Positions 1 to 7,693 of a stretch of DNA of 14,777 bases are shown one piece after another. The notes under the pieces are model-generated. The model was not told the DNA's origin. It ran no database searches and was given only the letters and a program-made list of their open reading frames with translations. The translations under genes and the position numbers were made by a program. Location of the stretch: the NCBI GenBank assembly GCA_045532255.1, contig JAZSFO010000092.1, forward strand, positions 1 through 14,777, given 5' to 3'. How positions within the stretch are numbered: position 1 is the first letter of the stretch; each line of letters begins with the position of its first letter. The DNA is from RGIG8748 sp045532255 (lineage in GTDB: Bacteria > Bacillota > Clostridia > UMGS1810).

Positions 1-1030
1 CGTGTTCCCCGAGGGCTTTGACGGTCTTGAGGGATACCACTATCCTTACCAGAAGCCATTCCATGTAGGTGCGGTGAGAGAAGGCGATGAGCGTTTTATG
101 CTCAACTATGAAAAGTACAGCCTTGAGAACACCAAGCTGGCAAGTGACGGTGTGCTTTCGGGCGGAGCATATATAGATGCTGACGGATTTGTAAGATTCC
201 CGGATAAGGACGCTTCGATTGCAGTGAGTGATTTGGAATTCTATGACACGGGAAGCTATATACAGCTTACATATACTGCCGATAGATATAAGTTTGACGG
301 AAGCAGTATTCCCCAGTTTAGTATTACCGTGACACAGAACGGACAAGAGGTTACCAAGGTTAATAAGCCTGTTGGATATAACTACAAGGATGCTCTTGAC
401 GGTCAGGGAACTATGAAGCTGTACTTAAAGGGAGATATAAGCGGAAAGGCAGATGTCAAAATAAGTGCTGATGCAGACTTCTTGCGCTTCTCCAAGATAA
501 GGGTTAATCCCTGTAATTTCGAGGAGGAGAATGCTAAGCGTGCCTTCCCGTCGGATGCATCTGTAATACATATTGGAAGTGCAGATGAACTGATTAGCGG
601 CGGTGCAGCTAACCCGCAGTTCTTCAACAGCTTTGCGGAAGGTAGTGTCGACGCGGATACAATATCCTATATAACACAATCCGGTAACCATACCTATGTA
701 TACAAAAACCGCGAAATTACCAATGATTCTTCCAAGCTTACCTTCCGTATCGGTTCGGGTCGTTTTTATTCTAACCTCTTGCTCAAGATACATATTGGCG
801 GTAAGGACGGAGAGGTTATAGGCGAAATTGATGTATATCCTCTCTTTGCAGACTACGAGGTGGGTTCCGTATGGAGCACGCATAATATAACTGTAGACCT
901 TAAACGAGTTCTTCCTGCAGGAACATATGATTTCTATGTAGAAAATGTTCCCTATCAGACAGAGAGGAATGACCAGAACAGCACATTCACTTGTACAACT
1001 GACCAGTATTATATGGCATTCCATAACTAA
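1..1030 (+). CDS. C-terminal part of a large, probably secreted protein ending in beta-sandwich modules (5' truncated by window edge)
   Basis: The reading frame is open from the left edge and ends at TAA 1028-1030, so about 343 residues of the C-terminus are present. The GTG at position 2 is simply the first complete codon and is not argued to be the start. After a short segment rich in Tyr, Phe and Gly (first ~45 residues), the chain is a run of alternating beta-strand-like segments. They suggest two modules: roughly residues 50-175, and 190-342. The second has a strand pattern (LLLKIHIGGKDGEVIGEIDV, then GTYDFYVEN) resembling family-6-type carbohydrate-binding modules, where an 'I..GG..G..IG.I.V' stretch precedes a 'G.h.hyv' strand. 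No catalytic motif is visible in this fragment. The next gene starts 12 bases downstream, suggesting one operon. The identity of the missing N-terminal part is unknown; a secreted glycan-active enzyme or binding protein is inferred from context only. Confidence 0.75.
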   Translation, partial: VFPEGFDGLEGYHYPYQKPFHVGAVREGDERFMLNYEKYSLENTKLASDGVLSGGAYIDADGFVRFPDKDASIAVSDLEFYDTGSYIQLTYTADRYKFDGSSIPQFSITVTQNGQEVTKVNKPVGYNYKDALDGQGTMKLYLKGDISGKADVKISADADFLRFSKIRVNPCNFEEENAKRAFPSDASVIHIGSADELISGGAANPQFFNSFAEGSVDADTISYITQSGNHTYVYKNREITNDSSKLTFRIGSGRFYSNLLLKIHIGGKDGEVIGEIDVYPLFADYEVGSVWSTHNITVDLKRVLPAGTYDFYVENVPYQTERNDQNSTFTCTTDQYYMAFHN

Positions 1031-1037
1031 GAGGAGG
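1031..1037 (+). promoter_or_regulatory. Ribosome binding site of gene 2
   Basis: GAGGAGG lies five bases upstream of ATG 1043 and directly after the stop of gene 1. It fixes the start of gene 2 and supports translation from a shared transcript. Confidence 0.85.
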
Positions 1038-1042
1038 TTACT

Positions 1043-2626
1043 ATGATAAAAAGATTTACATCTTTTCTTACAGCATTGATCTTAGTTCTTGGTGTCGGCT
1101 CAGTAAATGTCTTTGCTTCAGATTTTAGTGTGACTGAGGTTTCCGTACCTGAGGGTGTTATACCCTCAGGTATCGGAGAGATAGTCGTTACTATGAGTGA
1201 TGTAATAGACCCCGATACCATAGACAATATAAGATTTGTCCGCAGTGACGGTACCGATGTCAAGGGCGGATGTTATGTAGAAATCGGAGATAATGACACA
1301 CAGGCTGTAGTAAGCTTCGGACGCCTTGATAAAGGAGACTACAGACTTGAACTTGACAGCGAACTTTTGTCCAAGGACGGAGTGGCAGCGACACCCAAAA
1401 CTTGTGAATATTCTGTAGAAAACGGCTTGAACGGTCAAGTTCTTTTATACGAGGACTTTCAGGATATAGAACCGGGTGAGTATACGCGTGACGAGCTTAA
1501 AGAGCACTTGCCCGCCGGGCTTAATATTACGGGAAGCAATGCGGTTTATGAGATTGTCGAGTCACCTTCGGGAAGACGATATACTAAGATGGGCGTTGCT
1601 GCTGGCAAAACAGGCGGTGGTTGGTCAACTGTTAAGCTGGAATCCCCTATAAGCGAGGGAACAATCAACATAGATGTTGATTACTCGGGCGATGCGGGCA
1701 CCTATGCAAAAAATCTGCTCTCCATATATGTCCTTGAAAGCGGAAAGGAAAAAAACAAGAAGTATACGCACGGAATGAGTTCCGGCTACGGTAATGGCAA
1801 GGCAAACTCGACTGCGACTTGCGGCGCGCCCGGTGGTGCTATAACAAGAGATAGTGATAGCTTCTGGAGCCTCAGATATGTCATAAGCCGCGGGGTAGAT
1901 GACGAAAGTTGGACTGTTAAGGGCTATGACAAGGCTAATAATATGACAGAAATCTTCAGCGGAAGTATTCCTGTTAATACAATTCCTGTCATGCAGAACT
2001 TTTATCTTATGGATGGTTGGGGCGCTGCCTCTACAGGAGGTTATTGCTGCGTAGACGAAATATGTGTCTGGACGACTGATGAACAGAAGCTTGTTTACGC
2101 GGATAAATCAGCAGCTGTGACCGATGATGAACTTAATATTGTTCTCTTTGATGACGAAACCGAGGATAATATAGACGCTTATCTGATGCTTGACGGCAGT
2201 AGGGTAGATGCCGAGGTTACATATGATGCGGATAACAGAAGGATTACAGTTAATCCCGTAGATTATCTCATGCGAGGAGAGGAATACATACTCGGTTTTA
2301 CAAGCGGTGACTATAGCGGGGAGGTTACAGTAAGTATAGAACAGTATCCGGCAGCTTTGACCGATGCTGTATATTCAGAAGGCAAGATAAGCTTTGATTT
2401 CGATGGGGATAAATCCCTCACTGATCTTAAGATATTTGCAGTAGGCTATGATGCCGAGGGCAAATTGATGCAGGGTGCTGTAGCTGCAGATTTCAATCCC
2501 GACAATAAGGAAATCTCAGCAGAAACTCTTGCAGAATGCACTACAGTTAAGCTTATGGTTTGGGAGGTACAGGACGGATATATGCGACCTGTATGTCAGA
2601 CTGCAGAGCTTAGTATAAATAATTAA
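1043..2626 (+). CDS. Secreted multi-domain beta-protein: Ig-like / lectin-like core / Ig-like / C-terminal 'MVW' module
   Basis: A 527-residue protein starting at ATG 1043 behind GAGGAGG. Residues 1-25 form a signal peptide (positively charged MIKR, hydrophobic core, cleavage near VNVFA|SD). Residues ~27-125 look like a bacterial Ig-like fold of the S-layer SbsA type: an opening strand on what novel states are permitted, a 'VTMSDVIDPDTI' segment and a 'GDYRLEL' strand. Residues ~130-345 begin with VLLYEDFQDIEPG and end with CVDEICVWTT, the start and end pattern of concanavalin/LamG-like jelly-roll domains in bacterial surface proteins. Residues ~350-440 look like a second Ig-like domain (ending 'GEEYILGFTSGDYSGEVTV'). 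The last ~85 residues contain VKLMVWEVQDGYMRPV, related to the C-terminus of gene 3. No catalytic motif and no wall anchor are seen. A role in binding extracellular glycan is inferred from the folds and context; the family is not identified. Confidence 0.85.
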   Translation: MIKRFTSFLTALILVLGVGSVNVFASDFSVTEVSVPEGVIPSGIGEIVVTMSDVIDPDTIDNIRFVRSDGTDVKGGCYVEIGDNDTQAVVSFGRLDKGDYRLELDSELLSKDGVAATPKTCEYSVENGLNGQVLLYEDFQDIEPGEYTRDELKEHLPAGLNITGSNAVYEIVESPSGRRYTKMGVAAGKTGGGWSTVKLESPISEGTINIDVDYSGDAGTYAKNLLSIYVLESGKEKNKKYTHGMSSGYGNGKANSTATCGAPGGAITRDSDSFWSLRYVISRGVDDESWTVKGYDKANNMTEIFSGSIPVNTIPVMQNFYLMDGWGAASTGGYCCVDEICVWTTDEQKLVYADKSAAVTDDELNIVLFDDETEDNIDAYLMLDGSRVDAEVTYDADNRRITVNPVDYLMRGEEYILGFTSGDYSGEVTVSIEQYPAALTDAVYSEGKISFDFDGDKSLTDLKIFAVGYDAEGKLMQGAVAADFNPDNKEISAETLAECTTVKLMVWEVQDGYMRPVCQTAELSINN

Positions 2627-2630
2627 ATTT

Positions 2631-2636
2631 AAGGAG
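2631..2636 (+). promoter_or_regulatory. Ribosome binding site of gene 3
   Basis: AAGGAG with a nine-base spacer before ATG 2646. Only 19 bases separate genes 2 and 3 and contain no terminator-like hairpin, so co-transcription is likely. Confidence 0.8.
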
Positions 2637-2645
2637 TATAATAGT

Positions 2646-4400
2646 ATGAAAAAGTATAACTTTATATCAATAGTATTAGTTTTATGTTTATTAATTTCAT
2701 CTATGGGTACACTTTCTGTTTTTGCAAGCGAAACTAGCGTAAGCGGACCTTCATATACGAGTGATTTTAATGACCCAAAATGGCAGCAGGGTACAGCACT
2801 TAGCGCTGCGGAATTCAAGACAAAGCACGACTATATTAATACTACATCGACACAAGCAATAGATTGGTGCACTTTCACAGTAGATAAAGCAGCTGGTGAT
2901 GATGATTACGCTGTAACAATAAGAACACTCCAAGCCATAAACCCGAATCTTAATATGGTTTTAGATGAGGCTGGGGAGGTTGATTACGGTGTATATGTCA
3001 TTGATTATGATATCAAAGAGCCTACTGTAAATATGGATGGCATGGTTTCTCGTGTGATAACTCCTGAGAGTTCCAATTATTTTCTCTTCGCGTTCAGAAA
3101 AAATACTTCTAATAATAAAATGCAGCTTATGAAGACGGATTCTGTAAGCTCTAGTAAATATAATAATGGTTATGCTGTGGCAGATGGCGGCTACGCTAAT
3201 GAAGAAGGCTGGTTCAGAATGAGAGTTGTACTTAGCAAAAACGAGGGTGCCGGCTGGACTGCAGATGTATATAACCTTGATTACAGCGAGGAAACGAGTA
3301 TCATAAGCCATAATATACCCAATGCGGGCACTATTAAATACTTCCGTATGTATACCCCCTCTCAAAAAGACGTTGAAATGACCGTCAAAAATATTTCTGT
3401 TAAGCATACAAGAGCCCAAATCCGCAGACTTTCATATAAGAGTGATTTTGAAAACAGTGAAATATGGGAGGATGATAAAGAATATAGCCCTGCGGAATTC
3501 AATACAAAGCACAAATATTTTACTTCTAACTTTACAGATGCTGGAACCGATAGGCAATCTTTCACAGTAAAGAATGGCGCTTTAACATTAAAAAGTAAAG
3601 TATCCGCAGCCAATTGTCTTATAATGAATATGAATGGGGTTAGCGACGGTGTACTTGTCATAGATTATGATATGTACGAGCCTTCTATAGATTTGGATGG
3701 CATGGTTTCTCGTGTGGGAGTTCCTGATGATAGCGATAATTATCTCTTCGCGTTCAGAAAAAATACTACTGAGAATAAAATGCAGCTTATTAAGACGGAC
3801 CATGTAGATACTAATAAATACGGTAATGTTGAAGGTAATGCTGTGGTAGATGGCGGCTTCGCTAATGAAGAAGGCTGGTTCAGACTAAGAGTTGTACTTA
3901 GCAAAAACGCTGGAGACGGCTGGACTGCAGATGTATATAACCGTGATTACAGCTTGACAAAGAGTATCATAAGCCATGATATACCCAATGCGAGCGCTAT
4001 TAACTGGTTCCGTATGTATGCCAGCACTAATGGTGCTTCTGAAATAACCCTCAAAAACATTTCTGTTAAGCATACAACACTCTTCGGTGGGTTCGAAGCG
4101 CATAGGGACGGCGATACGGTTGAGTATGAGGCTGTTATAAAAACCGATATGAATGAGGGTGCAGTTATTATAGCGGCTCTTTATCAAGGTGATGAGCTTA
4201 TAAATTCTCAGACACGTAACTTGGCAGACATAGAGGACGGAAAAATAGATTTCGACTCATTCGACCTTCAAGGAAGAAATTATGATAACCTTACAGCTAA
4301 GTTTATGATGTGGGATAGTCTTGAGGGTCTTACACCACTTGATACAAGCGTAGAAATGGAAGTCCTGGAAAACACCCCGGAAGACACACCTGCAGAGTGA
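2646..4400 (+). CDS. Secreted protein with two tandem ~215-residue lectin-like repeats and a C-terminal beta module
   Basis: A 584-residue protein. The signal peptide spans residues 1-27 (MKKYNF, hydrophobic core, cleavage near SVFA|SE). Repeat 1 covers residues 37-255 and repeat 2 residues 264-477. Both open with SY(T/K)SDF, both contain DGMVSRV, LFAFRKNT, NKMQL(M/I)KTD, DGG(Y/F)ANEEGWFR, RVVLSKN, GWTADVYN and SIISH(N/D)IPNA, and both close with ISVKHT. The pattern of a sentence-opening 'DF' strand and a 'GWFR.RVVL' strand fits jelly-roll lectin-like domains used for carbohydrate binding. The last ~100 residues form a separate beta module with AKFMMWDSLEGLTPL, a form common at the C-termini of clostridial secreted carbohydrate-active proteins and related to the end of gene 2. 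Mature Cys content is very low (two). No catalytic residues or anchor are recognised. Glycan binding is inferred, not shown. Confidence 0.87.
   Translation: MKKYNFISIVLVLCLLISSMGTLSVFASETSVSGPSYTSDFNDPKWQQGTALSAAEFKTKHDYINTTSTQAIDWCTFTVDKAAGDDDYAVTIRTLQAINPNLNMVLDEAGEVDYGVYVIDYDIKEPTVNMDGMVSRVITPESSNYFLFAFRKNTSNNKMQLMKTDSVSSSKYNNGYAVADGGYANEEGWFRMRVVLSKNEGAGWTADVYNLDYSEETSIISHNIPNAGTIKYFRMYTPSQKDVEMTVKNISVKHTRAQIRRLSYKSDFENSEIWEDDKEYSPAEFNTKHKYFTSNFTDAGTDRQSFTVKNGALTLKSKVSAANCLIMNMNGVSDGVLVIDYDMYEPSIDLDGMVSRVGVPDDSDNYLFAFRKNTTENKMQLIKTDHVDTNKYGNVEGNAVVDGGFANEEGWFRLRVVLSKNAGDGWTADVYNRDYSLTKSIISHDIPNASAINWFRMYASTNGASEITLKNISVKHTTLFGGFEAHRDGDTVEYEAVIKTDMNEGAVIIAALYQGDELINSQTRNLADIEDGKIDFDSFDLQGRNYDNLTAKFMMWDSLEGLTPLDTSVEMEVLENTPEDTPAE
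2754..3410 (+). repeat. Copy 1 of a tandem coding repeat in gene 3
   Basis: This encodes residues 37-255. It shares long blocks of identical DNA with the copy at 3435-4076, for example GGATGGCATGGTTTCTCGTG (from 3035 and from 3695), so the similarity is at nucleotide level and not only in the protein. Confidence 0.9.
3435..4076 (+). repeat. Copy 2 of a tandem coding repeat in gene 3
   Basis: This encodes residues 264-477. Other blocks shared with copy 1 include CTCTTCGCGTTCAGAAAAAA, GCTAATGAAGAAGGCTGGTT and GGCTGGACTGCAGATGTATA. Copy 2 carries a two-residue insertion in the loop before DGGFANEEG and diverges most in its first ~70 residues. Confidence 0.9.
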
Positions 4401-4435
4401 TGACTCTGTAATTTGTCAGAATTACTTATTGTGGC

Positions 4436-4461
4436 GGGGGAGCAGTACACATTGCTCCCCC
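4436..4461 (+). repeat. GC-rich inverted repeat (9-bp perfect stem) downstream of gene 3
   Basis: GGGGGAGCA (4436-4444) pairs perfectly with TGCTCCCCC (4453-4461) across an eight-base loop. The stem is strong for this AT-rich gap. It lies 35 bases after the stop of gene 3, where a terminator would be expected, but is followed by ATACACC and not by a T-tract. It is therefore not a canonical intrinsic terminator; a pause site, Rho-linked end or 3'-end stabiliser would fit. Confidence 0.6.
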
Positions 4462-4504
4462 CATACACCGATAAAGGGTGTAGATATATACCAGAGAACA
4501 ATAC

Positions 4505-4548
4505 CGTGACAGAGGTAAAAACATGGACGGTAAATACCTTATGTCACG
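4505..4548 (+). repeat. Imperfect inverted repeat upstream of gene 4
   Basis: CGTGACA (4505-4511) pairs with TGTCACG (4542-4548), and AGGTA (4513-4517) pairs with TACCT (4535-4539), with a small internal bulge and a 17-base loop. It ends about 55 bases before the TATAAT box. It could be an operator-like site or a structured RNA; the sequence alone does not decide. Confidence 0.4.
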
Positions 4549-4601
4549 AAGAGCAAACCTTTTCCGAAACGATTTTATTCACCAAGGGACATACAGTGTT
4601 T

Positions 4602-4609
4602 GCTATAAT
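4602..4609 (+). promoter_or_regulatory. Possible extended -10 promoter element for gene 4
   Basis: TATAAT at 4604-4609 is preceded by TG at 4601-4602 (TGC-TATAAT), the extended -10 form. No good -35 box is found at 16-18 bases upstream (the sequence there is close to ACCAAG), which extended -10 promoters can tolerate. Transcription would begin near 4616, leaving a very short leader before gene 4. It is the only promoter candidate I would defend in the window. Confidence 0.4.
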
Positions 4610-4634
4610 CAATTAAAAGAAAGGAATGATTTGC

Positions 4635-7600
4635 TTGAAAAAACTCCTTAAGATATTTTTCTTAAGCCTGATTATCGTATTGAGTTTTTGTGTAGCCGCA
4701 CATGCCGCAGAGAGTGTACGAATCAATGGAGATACCTACACACACGGCTCAGTTACCAAGAAGAATACAGGCGGCTCTGTCGGTATGACGGGTGCCAGAA
4801 CGGCAGGATATACCGTGGATTTTGATACAGCACCCTCGACTATGGATATTGTCCTTGGTACCTCTATAACCTCGGGTAACATAGTTGAAATCCGTCTTGA
4901 TAACTCTACAAGCGGTGAGCTTCTTGCAAAAATTGATACAAGACAACTGGCTTCTTCCGCGTGGGGGAGCTTCACCTATACTGTTCCTCTTACTGCAGAC
5001 CTATCGGGAAAGCATATTATCTACTGTGCTTTCAAGGGCGGTACACATGATTTATTCAGATTGGTGTTTACTGTTCCCAGTCCCGATGACTACTACGGAA
5101 GCTTCAGCGAAAAGAAGGATGCTTTCGCAGACATAAGCGAAAGTGATTACCGTACAGATATTAACCTCCTTGCACAGCTTGGTGTGATAAAGCCCATTAA
5201 GGACGACGGCTTTAACCGTTTCGACGGAAAGGCACTTGCTACAAAGAGAGATTTTATAAATGCTCTTTATACATTTTACGGAAAAAATGCTTCTTTTGGA
5301 AGCAGCGATATTGTCTTTTCGGATGTAAGTGAGGATGATCCGGATTACAATAAAATTATGTGGCTTGCCTCCGTGGGTGTGCTGAAGGCTGACGCGAATT
5401 CCGCCATCAATCCCGACGGTGCAGTAACTCTGGACGATGCTCTCGGTATGCTTTGCCGTTTGCTTGGATATGAGTACAGATTTGAGGCTGGCAAGAGCTA
5501 TATATCAATTGCCAAATCACTGGGACTTATGTCAGGTCTTAATCAGACCTCCTCAAAGCTCAGAAGAGAAGATATGGTTGTTTTGCTCTGCAACACCATA
5601 GAAAGCAGCTATGACGAGCTTAGCGGAATTTATACTGATGGCGGTCTGATTTTCGATACAAAAGAATACATTCTTGAAAACACAGGTAATGTTTATATGT
5701 CAGAGGGTATTGTTGCGGCAAGCTATAGCAACAATCTGTATTCGATAGACAATATGACCCCAAGCGGTGAAGTGAAGATTGGCGATGTGCTCTACAGTGT
5801 AGGAAAGACAGATGCAATTAACTATCTTGGCTTTAAGGTTAAGTTCTTCTATAGTGTAGACGGCACCAAGAAAACACTTCTTGCCCTTGTACCTCACGAG
5901 GATGTCGAATATGTTAGGATAAAAGGCTCTGATGAGCTTTGTGGGGTTTCCTCAGATTATATTTCTTATATGGTATCTGATGATGAAGAAAAATGCAGTA
6001 TTAACTCCAGTACTGTAGTTATGTATAACGGAAGACCTACGGGAGAGTCGGTAAAATCGCTTATCGGCGATACAAAGTATTTTTCGGGCGAGCTTTTGCT
6101 TATCAACAATGATGGAGACAAATATTTTGATGTTATCTTTATCGAACAGAGCGAAACCATGATTTTCGGCGGTGTAAATAAATCGGGAATATATGATTTG
6201 ATTACAAAAAAGGTAACAAATATCGGCGATATTGACGATGCAATGGTATTCGTTAACGGAATAAAAAGCGAATGGAGCTCCGTAAAAGCAGGTAGTGTCC
6301 TTGATGTTTACATAAGCAGTAACAAGAAGGGAAATATTCTCACAAGAATATATGTGTGCGAAGACGAAGTGCTTGGAGTTATTGAGGAAATCGTTGACGG
6401 AAGTCTTGTACTTGAAGACGGAACTCAGTATAGGCCCTACAAGACCACCGTTAAAGACCCTGATGTAGGTATGACGGTTGTGCTTAAGCTTAACTCCGCG
6501 GGTCTTTATGTAGACTACTCCACCGAGATAGGCGAGAAGCTTGCACTTGTCCTTAACAGTGGTGCAAATAATCTGGAAGGACTCAGTCCCGAGGTTGGTC
6601 TCCGTATACTCACAGAGGAGAACGAAATTACAGCACTTTATTTTGCAGACAGAGTGTATGCAGACGGTGTACTTGTAACAGATGCCAAGGCACTCTGGAA
6701 CGGTACAGGAAAGTTTGTCGGCGGTCTCGAAGCTCGTGTGACCGAAAACAGTGTTGTTCGCTATGCACTTAATCCCGATGGTAAAATCACTATGATAGAT
6801 ACCAAGGAGCCGGGTGCCGGAGGCGTCAATGATACTCTTACTCTTCTTGTGTCTAAAGCGACAAGCGGATACAATATACGAAAAACTGTAATTACCAATT
6901 CCAGTCTTCTTGAGCTTTGTGTGCTTGAAAGGAATTATAAGGTAATTAAGGTTGATACAAAGGCAGGAGAGACTGCACATCAGTTCATGGGAGCCTTTGG
7001 ACAGAGCGATACGGCACGAAAGCTTGATGCGTATACCACCAAGGGCGGCACTGTTGCGGCTGACCTTCTTGTGTGGGATGCAGGCTCAGCCGGAACTACA
7101 GAAGACCATTTTGTACTTCAGACAAAGGGTTATACGATTGATGCTGATGGCGAAACTGCAATTATGCTCAAGGGTATTTCCTCAAGCGGAAATGTCACCT
7201 ATATAATTGACCAAAATATCTATAAGGCTGATACCGAATTCAAGGCAAAGGTTGACTCACTTCTTCCTGGTGATATAATGCAGGTTGCCCTCACAAGTAA
7301 GAAGAAGGTTTCAAATATAGCAATAAGATATATGAGAGACGGAAGTGAATCACGCTCAAATGGTGTGGTTGTTCCTTCCATACACAGCGGCAAGCACATA
7401 ATGGAAAGAAATGATGCATACGGAAAACAGTATTGGTTTGAAGTAACAGACCGTGAAAATGATATTCTTATAGCAAAAAGAAATAATGGTACAGTAGAGG
7501 AGACATTCTACATTGACTGCAGCGGTATCATCGTTATTACGGTTGATAAAGACGGCGGAAAATATACAGCTGAGCTTAAAGGCAGTGATACAAGCCTTAT

Positions 7601-7676
7601 TACAGTTGGAACTCAGGCAGTTGCATGCAGTAAGGGCTATACATACACACCGTATCTGTTGGTTGTTTATAAGTAA
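4635..7676 (+). CDS. Large secreted surface protein: CBM6-like module, degenerate SLH repeats, ~690-residue uncharacterised beta-rich region
   Basis: About 1013 residues from TTG 4635, or 1016 from ATG 4626. I prefer the TTG: the AAAGGA at 4620-4625 abuts the ATG but lies nine bases from the TTG, and the TTG gives a clean signal peptide (KKLLK, hydrophobic stretch, cleavage near AHA|AE). Residues ~25-150 resemble a family-6 carbohydrate-binding module (IVEIRLDNSTSGELLAKID, W, SGKHIIYCAFKGGTHDLFRL). Residues ~160-330 look like three SLH repeats (FADISESDYRTDINLLAQLG, FSDVSEDDPDYNKIMWLASV, and a weaker third). The usual (I/V)TRAE motif is degenerate in all three (ATKRD, VTLDD, LRRED). The rest, ~residues 335-1013, is beta-rich with repeated short hairpin-like segments, and I recognise no family. 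Wall attachment plus glycan binding is inferred. There are nine Cys in the mature chain. Gene 5 begins 17 bases after the stop. Confidence 0.85.
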   Translation: MKKLLKIFFLSLIIVLSFCVAAHAAESVRINGDTYTHGSVTKKNTGGSVGMTGARTAGYTVDFDTAPSTMDIVLGTSITSGNIVEIRLDNSTSGELLAKIDTRQLASSAWGSFTYTVPLTADLSGKHIIYCAFKGGTHDLFRLVFTVPSPDDYYGSFSEKKDAFADISESDYRTDINLLAQLGVIKPIKDDGFNRFDGKALATKRDFINALYTFYGKNASFGSSDIVFSDVSEDDPDYNKIMWLASVGVLKADANSAINPDGAVTLDDALGMLCRLLGYEYRFEAGKSYISIAKSLGLMSGLNQTSSKLRREDMVVLLCNTIESSYDELSGIYTDGGLIFDTKEYILENTGNVYMSEGIVAASYSNNLYSIDNMTPSGEVKIGDVLYSVGKTDAINYLGFKVKFFYSVDGTKKTLLALVPHEDVEYVRIKGSDELCGVSSDYISYMVSDDEEKCSINSSTVVMYNGRPTGESVKSLIGDTKYFSGELLLINNDGDKYFDVIFIEQSETMIFGGVNKSGIYDLITKKVTNIGDIDDAMVFVNGIKSEWSSVKAGSVLDVYISSNKKGNILTRIYVCEDEVLGVIEEIVDGSLVLEDGTQYRPYKTTVKDPDVGMTVVLKLNSAGLYVDYSTEIGEKLALVLNSGANNLEGLSPEVGLRILTEENEITALYFADRVYADGVLVTDAKALWNGTGKFVGGLEARVTENSVVRYALNPDGKITMIDTKEPGAGGVNDTLTLLVSKATSGYNIRKTVITNSSLLELCVLERNYKVIKVDTKAGETAHQFMGAFGQSDTARKLDAYTTKGGTVAADLLVWDAGSAGTTEDHFVLQTKGYTIDADGETAIMLKGISSSGNVTYIIDQNIYKADTEFKAKVDSLLPGDIMQVALTSKKKVSNIAIRYMRDGSESRSNGVVVPSIHSGKHIMERNDAYGKQYWFEVTDRENDILIAKRNNGTVEETFYIDCSGIIVITVDKDGGKYTAELKGSDTSLITVGTQAVACSKGYTYTPYLLVVYK

Positions 7677-7677
7677 T

Positions 7678-7684
7678 GGGAGGG
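7678..7684 (+). promoter_or_regulatory. Ribosome binding site of gene 5
   Basis: GGGAGGG, nine bases before ATG 7694. An in-frame ATG at 7676 overlaps the stop of gene 4 and this site, so it is not the start; ATG 7694 immediately yields a normal signal peptide. Confidence 0.85.
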
Positions 7685-7693
7685 ATATTGATT

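Larger units (their letters stand above)
4401..4625 (+). other. 225-base intergenic region between genes 3 and 4
   Basis: This is the longest non-coding stretch in the window. It holds a GC-rich hairpin (4436-4461), an imperfect inverted repeat (4505-4548) and a TATAAT box (4604-4609), each listed separately. A small hairpin also overlaps the stop of gene 3 (CAGAGT 4393-4398 with ACTCTG 4403-4408). There is no T-run after either large hairpin. The region probably marks a boundary or internal control point between genes 1-3 and genes 4-7. Confidence 0.6.

Noticed and set aside
425..1024. 199-residue open frame on the - strand opposite gene 1
   Set aside because: Same reasons: Cys/Ile/Tyr-rich composition, no ribosome binding site, antisense to a better frame.
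4436..4470. Intrinsic terminator after gene 3
   Set aside because: The stem is strong but is followed by ATACACC and not by a T-tract, so I list it only as an inverted repeat.
4413..4616. 67-residue + strand frame in the gap between genes 3 and 4
   Set aside because: It starts at TTG without a ribosome binding site, spans both inverted repeats and resembles no secreted neighbour; more likely non-coding.
5952..6980. 342-residue open frame on the - strand inside gene 4
   Set aside because: It lies wholly opposite a well-supported coding region, has an odd composition rich in Cys, His and Tyr, and no domain or ribosome binding site is seen. It is a shadow of the codon bias of gene 4.
7676..7693. 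ATG 7676 as start of gene 5
   Set aside because: It overlaps the stop of gene 4 and the GGGAGGG ribosome binding site; ATG 7694 gives a proper signal peptide.
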